Shown here in pieces: positions 58,901 through 64,000 of a DNA stretch of 64,000 bases; position 1 is the stretch's first letter; every line of letters begins with the position of its first letter. The DNA is from an uncultured Acidimicrobiales bacterium. GTDB lineage: Bacteria; Actinomycetota; Acidimicrobiia; Acidimicrobiales; Aldehydirespiratoraceae. The notes below the pieces were generated by a model, which had not been told where the DNA came from, did no database searches, and saw nothing but the letters and a program-made list of their open reading frames with translations. The position numbers and the translations under genes were made by a program. The stretch lies in NCBI GenBank assembly GCA_958296055.1, contig CATQHS010000001.1:1-64000 (forward strand). The letters run 5' to 3'.

Positions 58901-60363
58901 CCGCCGGCTTCGGCCCTCAAACCGGCCGATGGATCGAGTTCACCCTCGCCGCGCCAACCCTCGACCCGACGCTCGACCAAGACGCCCCGCCCGGCGCAGG
59001 GGTCGGGGCTGAGATCGACGTCGAGGTAGTCGAGGTCGATGTGGTGACCGACCGATTTCACTCGGTCCCGGCCGCGGTGGAGGTGCTGGTCGACGGCGTC
59101 TCCGCCGGCGTCTTCGCCACCGGCCTGTCGGCCGACGACGCCTCGGCCGCCGCGCCCCTCGACTCGACGGCCACGGTATCGATCCCGGTGAGAGCCTCGG
59201 GGCGGACGATCCGGCTGGCGGTGGCCGAGGTGAGCGAGCGGCTGACCCGGGACTGGTACAGCAACACCTTCCAGCCCCTGCCCGTGTCCATCGCCGAGGT
59301 GCGCCTGGGCGCCGAGCCCGTACGGCTGGGGTCCCCGGCCCCGGTGGACACCGGCTGCCGGGACGACCTGGTGCGGGTGAACGGCCGCCCGGCGCCGGTG
59401 CGGGTCACTGGGCCGGCCGCCGCCGCCGAGGCCCGTCGCCGTCTCGATCTGGAGGGCTGCGAGCCGGTGACCCTCGCCGCTGGCGAGACCCTGGTGGTCA
59501 CCGCTTCGGGGGCCGACACCGGCATCGACGTGGACCAGCTCGTGTTCTCCAGCCCCGCCCCCGCCCCCCCGGCGCCGGGCCCGGCGCCGGTTTCGGCCGC
59601 CGGAGCCGGGGTGGTCGAGGTGCAGCGCCACCGCGACACCAGCTTCACCGCCACCGTGCCCGGGTCGGAAACGGGCCGCTGGCTGGTGCTGGGCCAGAGC
59701 CACAACCGGGGCTGGCAGGCCGTGGCCGACGGGGTCGACCTGGGCGAGCCGGTGGTGATCGACGGCTACGCCAACGGCTGGTGGCTGCCCGCCGGAGCCG
59801 AGACCGCGGTGCAACTGCGCTGGCGGCCCCAGCGCCTGGTGGACATAGCCCTAGCCCTGTCGGCTGTCTTCGTCGTGCTCACAATCGGACTGGCCTGGCG
59901 AGGCCGCCGCGGCCCCGACCTCTCAGACCCCCCCGGGTCGCCCCTTCCCCGTCTCCCCGAGCTGGTCTGGCCCTTCTTCGAACCCCAGCGCCAGCCCCAA
60001 GCAGCCCGGGCCTCCCGGCGCGCCGCCGCCGCAGCCGGCCTGGTCACCGCCGCCATAGCCGCCGTCACCCTCCCCCAGTGGCCCACATGGCTGCCCGCGT
60101 CACTAGCGCTGGGCGCAATCGCCGTCATCTCCCTCCGCTGGCAACGAGGCTCGGCGCTGCCCCTAGCCGCGGCGGCCGCCTCCCTCGGAGCGGCCGCCGC
60201 CTGGATCATGGTCTCCCAACGCCGCTTCCGCCACCCCCCCGACTTCGACTGGCCCCAGCGTTTCCAAGAAGTCCACATCCTAGGAATGGCCACCATCCTC
60301 CTAGCCGCCATCACCTACATCCAAGAATTCACCACCCGCCCGGCCGGGGAACGAAAACGCTAA
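55927..60363 (+). CDS. AftD-like alpha-(1->3)-arabinofuranosyltransferase family protein
   Basis: 1478 residues. A membrane-embedded GT-C N-terminal part (many hydrophobic segments to about 470, such as LLAAAGLGVRYLLRTM and GRIGLLTAGVSLWWMAGLAVQGAFSL) is followed by a large extracytoplasmic region with carbohydrate-binding-like beta domains (about 700-1290: WVVGAFSDPRGEVLRLELAEPGPVAAVRLLQP and TAWTAGFGPQTGRWIEFTLA). Final membrane helices lie at about 1310-1470. Layout and neighbours match the DUF3367/AftD family, which adds arabinofuranose from decaprenyl-phospho-arabinose to envelope glycans. Whether arabinose is the sugar here is unknown. It has a softer codon bias in the last 350 bp. Confidence 0.85.
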   Translation: MTPRSPRQAGGWRPRWWPDRWTVLVAVAAGYGPVMASSPGWVSADTKTYLYLDPGRLLARAPTLWDADRALGTVTHQNIGYLWPMGPFYWLTDALGCPDWLAQRLWLGTLLAAAGLGVRYLLRTMGWEGRGLLIAVLAYELSPYLLHYSARISIVLAPWAGLGWLIGLTVKSARVGGWRYPALFALAAVTVGSVNATSLALAGLAPALWLAHAVWVERSVAFRRAGAAAGRIGLLTAGVSLWWMAGLAVQGAFSLPVTRYTESYKAVADASTAPEILRGLGYWFFYGNDKLGPWIEPSVDYTQGLWLVFVSFGLVVGTLALAAALRWRHRGYFLLLLAVGALIGVGAHPWDGSSPAGALFKAFTRTDAGLALRSTPRAVPLVALSVAVLAAAGVNALWRRMPRLGSAVGAGVLLAVVLNNPAMWKVRMVEEHLRRPEHLPEYWLEAAADLDRAGPGRVWEVPGSDFASYRWGNTVDPITPGLIDRGYAARELVPFGSAQSAALLTAVDRRLQEGTLAAESLTPVARLMGASEIAHRADLIFERFRTPRPPETAALLKLAPGLREVAAYGDPVPNEAGPEQTMIDEIHLARPPGTVHPAPVTRFGVADPRPMVGTRSAASAVVVIGDADGIVDAAAAGVVDFTGASPLFFAADLVSAPELAERVLGADGPGEPADIVVTDSNRRRAQRWGTLRENRGYTEMAGETPLVYDPTDNRLAGFGADPTDDTRTVSEQRGPVAARATAYGNPVTYTADDRPALAVDGSPATAWVVGAFSDPRGEVLRLELAEPGPVAAVRLLQPPGPANRRITEVEIRADGRAAGPFALDERSRAEPGQSVALGVEASVIEIEITATDLDRLRTYPGIDPVGFAEVDLGLGPTAEVIRTPRALMDRLGEDLDHHDLAVVLTRERSDPREPVRADPEPGMVRAVPLPVGRQATLRGTARLSALAPSPVIDGLLGLGTAPVTATSSDKLAGDLPSRASAVLDGDPATAWTAGFGPQTGRWIEFTLAAPTLDPTLDQDAPPGAGVGAEIDVEVVEVDVVTDRFHSVPAAVEVLVDGVSAGVFATGLSADDASAAAPLDSTATVSIPVRASGRTIRLAVAEVSERLTRDWYSNTFQPLPVSIAEVRLGAEPVRLGSPAPVDTGCRDDLVRVNGRPAPVRVTGPAAAAEARRRLDLEGCEPVTLAAGETLVVTASGADTGIDVDQLVFSSPAPAPPAPGPAPVSAAGAGVVEVQRHRDTSFTATVPGSETGRWLVLGQSHNRGWQAVADGVDLGEPVVIDGYANGWWLPAGAETAVQLRWRPQRLVDIALALSAVFVVLTIGLAWRGRRGPDLSDPPGSPLPRLPELVWPFFEPQRQPQAARASRRAAAAAGLVTAAIAAVTLPQWPTWLPASLALGAIAVISLRWQRGSALPLAAAAASLGAAAAWIMVSQRRFRHPPDFDWPQRFQEVHILGMATILLAAITYIQEFTTRPAGERKR

Positions 60364-60372
60364 ACCAAAGCC

Positions 60373-61836
60373 TCAAGCCAAAGGCATAGAAGTCGGGCTA
60401 ACAGGCGCAGGCAGATCCCCCGCCCCGCCGAGCCCGGCATCCACCGCCGCCGCGCAAGCCCGCCCCTCGGCAATGGCCCACACGATCAGGCTCTGGCCCC
60501 GGCCCATGTCGCCGCACACGTACACCCCGGGCGCGCTCGTCTCCCAGCGCCGGTCCCGGGCCACGTTGCCCCGCTCGGTCATCTCCACTCCGAGCTGGTC
60601 CAGCAGCGGCCCCGGCTCGGGGCCGGTGAACCCCAGGGCCAGCAGCACCAACCGCGCGGGCCATTCCTGCTCGCTGCCCGGCACCGGCTCGAAGCCCATG
60701 CGCCCGTCGGCGAGGGTCTGCTCCACCCGCACCGTCTGCAACCCGGCCAGGTTCCCGGACCCGTCGCCGATGAAGGCCACCGTGTTTATGGCGAACTCCC
60801 GCTCCCCGCCCTCCTCGTGGGCCGACGACACCCGGTAGACCACCGGCCAGGTCGGCCACGGGTTGGCGCCGGGCCTCGAGTCGGGGGGCCGGGGCATGAT
60901 CTCGAACTGCACCACTCGGGCCGCCCCCTGGCGGTGGGCGGTGCCCAGGCAGTCGGCGCCGGTGTCGCCGCCGCCGATTATCACCACGTCCTTGCCCGCC
61001 GCGGTGATCGGCGGCTCGGCTAGGTCGCCCTGCTGGACCCGGTTGGCCCAGGGCAGGTACTCCATGGCCTGATGGACCCCGGCCAGGTCCCGGCCCGGTA
61101 TGGGCAGGTCCCTCCAGGCCGCCGCGCCGCCGGCCAGGACCAACGCGTCGTGGCCCGACCGCAGCTCGGCCCCGGTCACGTCCACGCCCGCCTCCACCCC
61201 GGTGCGGAACCGGGTCCCCTCGGCCCTCATCTGGTCCAGGCGCCGGTCGAGGTGGCGCTTCTCCATCTTGAACTCCGGGATCCCGTACCGCAGCAGACCG
61301 CCGAGCCGGTCGGCCCGCTCGAAGACGGTGACGGCGTGGCCGGCCCGGGTGAGCTGCTGGGCCGCGGCCAACCCGGCCGGCCCCGACCCCACCACCGCCA
61401 CCGAGGCCCCGGTGGCCGCGGCGGGCGGCTGGGGTGCCACCCAGCCCTCGGCCCAGGCCCGGTCGATGATCTCCGCCTCCACCTGCTTGATGGTCACCGG
61501 GGGCTCGTTGATGCCGAGCACGCAGGCCTCCTCGCAGGGGGCCGGGCACAGCTTGCCGGTGAACTCCGGGAAGTTGTTGGTGGCGTGCAGTCGGTCGATG
61601 GCGTCGCGCCACGCTCCCCGGTGCACCAGGTCGTTCCAGTCGGGGATGAGGTTGCCCAAGGGGCAGCCGTTGTTGCAGAACGGGATGCCGCAGTCCATGC
61701 AGCGCGACGCCTGCTGGCGCAGCGCCTCGGCCGGGAAGTCCTCGTACACCTCCCGCCAGTCCCGGAGTCGCACCGGCACCGGGCGGCGCCCGGGCAGGAC
61801 CCGGTCATGGGTCAGAAAGCCCCGGGGATCGCCCAT
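60373..61836 (-). CDS. gltD: Glutamate synthase small subunit
   Basis: 487 residues. Two [4Fe-4S]-type cysteine clusters: CMDCGIPFCNNGCPLGNLIPDWND and CPAPCEEACVLGINEPPVTIKQVE. FAD-binding VAVVGSGPAGLAAAQQLTRAGHAVTVFERADRLGGLLRYGIPEFKM and NADPH-binding VVIIGGGDTGADCLGTAHRQGA follow. It feeds electrons to GltB for glutamate formation. ATG 61836 is overlapped (TGATG) by the stop of a 14-residue mini-ORF after gltB. The end is convergent with the AftD-like gene, 9 bases away. Confidence 0.96.
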   Translation of the reverse strand: MGDPRGFLTHDRVLPGRRPVPVRLRDWREVYEDFPAEALRQQASRCMDCGIPFCNNGCPLGNLIPDWNDLVHRGAWRDAIDRLHATNNFPEFTGKLCPAPCEEACVLGINEPPVTIKQVEAEIIDRAWAEGWVAPQPPAAATGASVAVVGSGPAGLAAAQQLTRAGHAVTVFERADRLGGLLRYGIPEFKMEKRHLDRRLDQMRAEGTRFRTGVEAGVDVTGAELRSGHDALVLAGGAAAWRDLPIPGRDLAGVHQAMEYLPWANRVQQGDLAEPPITAAGKDVVIIGGGDTGADCLGTAHRQGAARVVQFEIMPRPPDSRPGANPWPTWPVVYRVSSAHEEGGEREFAINTVAFIGDGSGNLAGLQTVRVEQTLADGRMGFEPVPGSEQEWPARLVLLALGFTGPEPGPLLDQLGVEMTERGNVARDRRWETSAPGVYVCGDMGRGQSLIVWAIAEGRACAAAVDAGLGGAGDLPAPVSPTSMPLA

Positions 61837-61880
61837 CAGCCGCCCGCCAGTCCAGGCGGAGGGGTCAGCCGGTCGCCCAT
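61836..61880 (-). other. Mini-ORF relay (MGDRLTPPPGLAGG) between gltB and gltD
   Basis: ATG 61880 lies 16 bases after the gltB stop. The ORF ends TGATG on the gltD start, distance 44. Its head ATGGGCGACC copies the gltD head ATGGGCGATC. Confidence 0.6.
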
Positions 61881-61896
61881 GGCCGCAGCGGCCGTC

Positions 61897-64000
61897 TCAG
61901 CCCGAGGCCACGGCCATGACGGCCTCGACCTCGTCGGCGCCCGCGGCCCGGGCCCGCTCCGACGCCTCCAGCACCCGCCGGTAGTCGACGGGCATCACCT
62001 TGACGAAGGCGGCCGAGGCCGCGGCCCAGTCAGCCAGGATGCGGCCGGCCAGCGGGCTGCCGGTCTCGTGGCGGTGGCGGCCGATCCGGTCTCGCAGCCA
62101 CTCCAGGTCGTCGGGGTCGGGCTCGCCCAGCTCCACCATCTCCGGGTTGACCCGGCGGCGGGACCGGCCGCCGGGGTCGTGCAGGTAGGCGACCCCGCCC
62201 GACATGCCGGCCGCGAAGTTGCGGCCGATCTCCCCCAGCACCACGGCCCGGCCCCCGGTCATGTACTCGCAGCCGTGGTCGCCGACCCCTTCCACCACCG
62301 CCGTCGCCCCGGAGTTGCGGACGCAGAACCTCTCCCCCACCCGCCCCCGCAGGTAGATCTCGCCGCTGGTGGCGCCGTAGCCGATCACGTTGCCGGCGAT
62401 CACGTTGTCCTCGGCCGCGAAGGAGGCGTCGGCCGGGGGCCTCACCACCACCCGGCCCCCCGACAGCCCCTTGGCCGCGTAGTCGTTGGCGTCGCCTTCG
62501 AGGCGCAGGGTGATCCCCCGGGGCACGAAGGCCCCGAAGGAGTTGCCGGCCGAGCCGGTGAAGTTGACCACGATGGTGTCGTCGGGCAGCCCGGCCCCGC
62601 CCCAGCGGCGGGTCACCTCGTAGCCGAGCATGGTCCCCACCGTGCGGTTGACGTTGCGGATGGGGATGTCGATGGTGACCGGCCGGCCCTGGGTGATGGA
62701 GCACTCGGCCATCTGGATCAGGGTCCGGTCCAGGGCCGACTCCAGCCCGTGGTCCTGGGGCTTGACCCGGTGCAGGGCCGCGCCGGGCGAAGGCTCGGGC
62801 CGGTGCAGGATGGGGGACAGATCCAGGCCTCCCGCCTTCCAGTGGTCGACCGCGTCGGCCAGGTCGAGCGCTTCGACCCGCCCCACCGCCTCGTCGAGGG
62901 TGCGGAACCCCAGCTCGGCCAGCAGCTCCCGCACCTCTTCGGCGACGTACTCGAAGAAGTTCACCACGAACTCGGGCCGGCCGTCGAACTTGGCCCGCAG
63001 CTCGGGGTTCTGGGTGGCCACTCCCACCGGGCAGGTGTCGAGGTGGCACACCCGCATCATCACGCAGCCCATGACCACCAGCGGCGCGGTGGCGAAGCCG
63101 AACTCCTCGGCCCCCAGCAGAGCGGCCACCACCACGTCCCGACCGGTTTTGAGCTGGCCGTCGACCTGCACGGTGATCCGGTCCCGCAGGTCGTTGAGCA
63201 CTAGGGTCTGCTGGGTCTCGGCCAGCCCCAGCTCCCAGGGCACCCCGGCGTGCTTGATGGAGGTGAGCGGCGACGCCCCGGTGCCGCCGTCGTGGCCGGA
63301 GATCAGCACCACGTCGGCCCGGGCCTTGGCCACCCCGGCGGCCACGGTGCCCACTCCCACCTCGGCCACCAGCTTCACGTGGATGCGGGCCGCGGGGTTG
63401 GAGTTCTTGAGGTCGTGGATGAGCTGGGCCAGGTCCTCGATGGAGTAGATGTCGTGGTGGGGCGGGGGCGAGATCAGCCCCACGCCCGGGGTGGAGTGCC
63501 GGGTCTCGGCGATCCAGGGGTAGACCTTGTGGCCCGGAAGCTGCCCCCCCTCCCCCGGCTTGGCCCCCTGGGCCATCTTGATCTGGATGTCGTCGGCGTT
63601 GACCAGGTATTCGCTGGTCACCCCGAAGCGGGCGCTGGCCGCCTGCTTGACCGCGCTGCGTCGGGAGTCGCCGTTGGGGTCGGGGGTGTAGCGGCGGGCG
63701 TCCTCGCCCCCCTCGCCGGTGTTGGACTTGGCCCCCATGCGGTTCATGGCGATGGCCAGGGTCTCGTGGGCCTCGGCCGAGATGGAGCCGTAGCTCATGG
63801 CCCCGGTGGCGAACCGCTTGACGATCTCGCCCACCGGCTCGACCTCGTCGATGTCCACCGGCGGGCGGTCGCCGGAGCGGAGCCGGAACAGGCCCCGCAG
63901 GGTGCCGAGCCGGCGGGACTGGTCGTCCACCCGGCTGGTGTAATCCTTGAAGACGTCGTAGCGGCCCTGGCGGGTGGCGTGCTGGAGCTTGAAGACGGTC
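61897..64000 (-). CDS. gltB: Glutamate synthase large subunit, 5' end cut by window edge
   Basis: The last about 700 codons are visible. FMN-dependent synthase domain: [71 protein letters not shown] and [27 protein letters not shown]. The [3Fe-4S] ligands are in [15 protein letters not shown] (C-x5-C-x4-C). The C-terminal beta-helix domain begins around [38 protein letters not shown]. The glutaminase domain lies beyond the window. With GltD it makes two glutamates from glutamine and 2-oxoglutarate. Confidence 0.96.
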   Translation of the reverse strand, partial: TVFKLQHATRQGRYDVFKDYTSRVDDQSRRLGTLRGLFRLRSGDRPPVDIDEVEPVGEIVKRFATGAMSYGSISAEAHETLAIAMNRMGAKSNTGEGGEDARRYTPDPNGDSRRSAVKQAASARFGVTSEYLVNADDIQIKMAQGAKPGEGGQLPGHKVYPWIAETRHSTPGVGLISPPPHHDIYSIEDLAQLIHDLKNSNPAARIHVKLVAEVGVGTVAAGVAKARADVVLISGHDGGTGASPLTSIKHAGVPWELGLAETQQTLVLNDLRDRITVQVDGQLKTGRDVVVAALLGAEEFGFATAPLVVMGCVMMRVCHLDTCPVGVATQNPELRAKFDGRPEFVVNFFEYVAEEVRELLAELGFRTLDEAVGRVEALDLADAVDHWKAGGLDLSPILHRPEPSPGAALHRVKPQDHGLESALDRTLIQMAECSITQGRPVTIDIPIRNVNRTVGTMLGYEVTRRWGGAGLPDDTIVVNFTGSAGNSFGAFVPRGITLRLEGDANDYAAKGLSGGRVVVRPPADASFAAEDNVIAGNVIGYGATSGEIYLRGRVGERFCVRNSGATAVVEGVGDHGCEYMTGGRAVVLGEIGRNFAAGMSGGVAYLHDPGGRSRRRVNPEMVELGEPDPDDLEWLRDRIGRHRHETGSPLAGRILADWAAASAAFVKVMPVDYRRVLEASERARAAGADEVEAVMAVASG

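Overview
The window is a GC-rich (about 70 percent) actinobacterial chromosome segment with densely packed genes and many GTG/TTG starts. The Pup-proteasome system, PafBC, TatA/TatC next to a HelY helicase, DUF3151 and DUF4193-type proteins, an AftD-like arabinofuranosyltransferase and many leaderless starts point to the class Acidimicrobiia. That assignment is an inference from gene content; no rRNA gene is present. Layout, left to right: (1) 1-3.0 kb, end of a type I-G (formerly I-U) CRISPR-Cas effector operon (csb1, csb2; the array and remaining cas genes lie outside). (2) 3.1-10 kb, secreted SLH and M15 peptidase proteins, a charged repeat protein, Nudix, GNAT and two acidic small proteins. 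(3) 10-13.7 kb, a tandem ThyX-like protein, an M20 amidohydrolase and a diacylglycerol-kinase-like protein. (4) 13.7-34.5 kb, the Pup-proteasome region read leftwards: mpa, a complete general amino-acid ABC importer (two binding proteins, two permeases, ATPase), dop, pup, prcB, prcA, pafA, pafB, pafC, lepB, then tatA-tatC-helY. (5) 34.5-44.5 kb, ferredoxin, lipoprotein protease, trmI, small membrane proteins, a LON-domain protein, PBP4, and a rightward operon of a conserved protein, a FIST sensor, transketolase and transaldolase. (6) 44.5-51.7 kb, ClC channel, RNase D, MobA, DUF3151, pyruvate kinase and a second GDPD. (7) 52.5-60.4 kb, an envelope-glycan operon (FAD oxidoreductase, GT2, GT4, AftD-like). 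(8) 60.4-64 kb, glutamate synthase gltB-gltD, with gltB cut by the right edge.

Functional logic: protein degradation by the Pup-proteasome, amino-acid import, glutamate synthase and amino-acid/peptide hydrolysis suggest a strong nitrogen-recycling theme. The envelope genes (LepB, Tat, PBP4, M15, AftD cluster) form the second theme.

The most unusual property of this DNA is at operon junctions. The stop/start overlap (ATGA, GTGA or TGATG) has repeatedly been tandem duplicated. Where the start-to-start distance is 2 modulo 3, the duplication leaves one or two mini-ORFs of 4 to 31 codons that begin on the upstream stop and end on the downstream start, so a terminating ribosome could be handed on from stop to start. 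Where the distance is a multiple of 3, the downstream protein gains an N-terminal repeat. The clearest case is prcB-prcA, where two 44-bp copies make two chained 15-residue ORFs. A second general feature is a TANNNT -10 hexamer 6 to 9 bases before the start codon, indicating widespread leaderless transcription.
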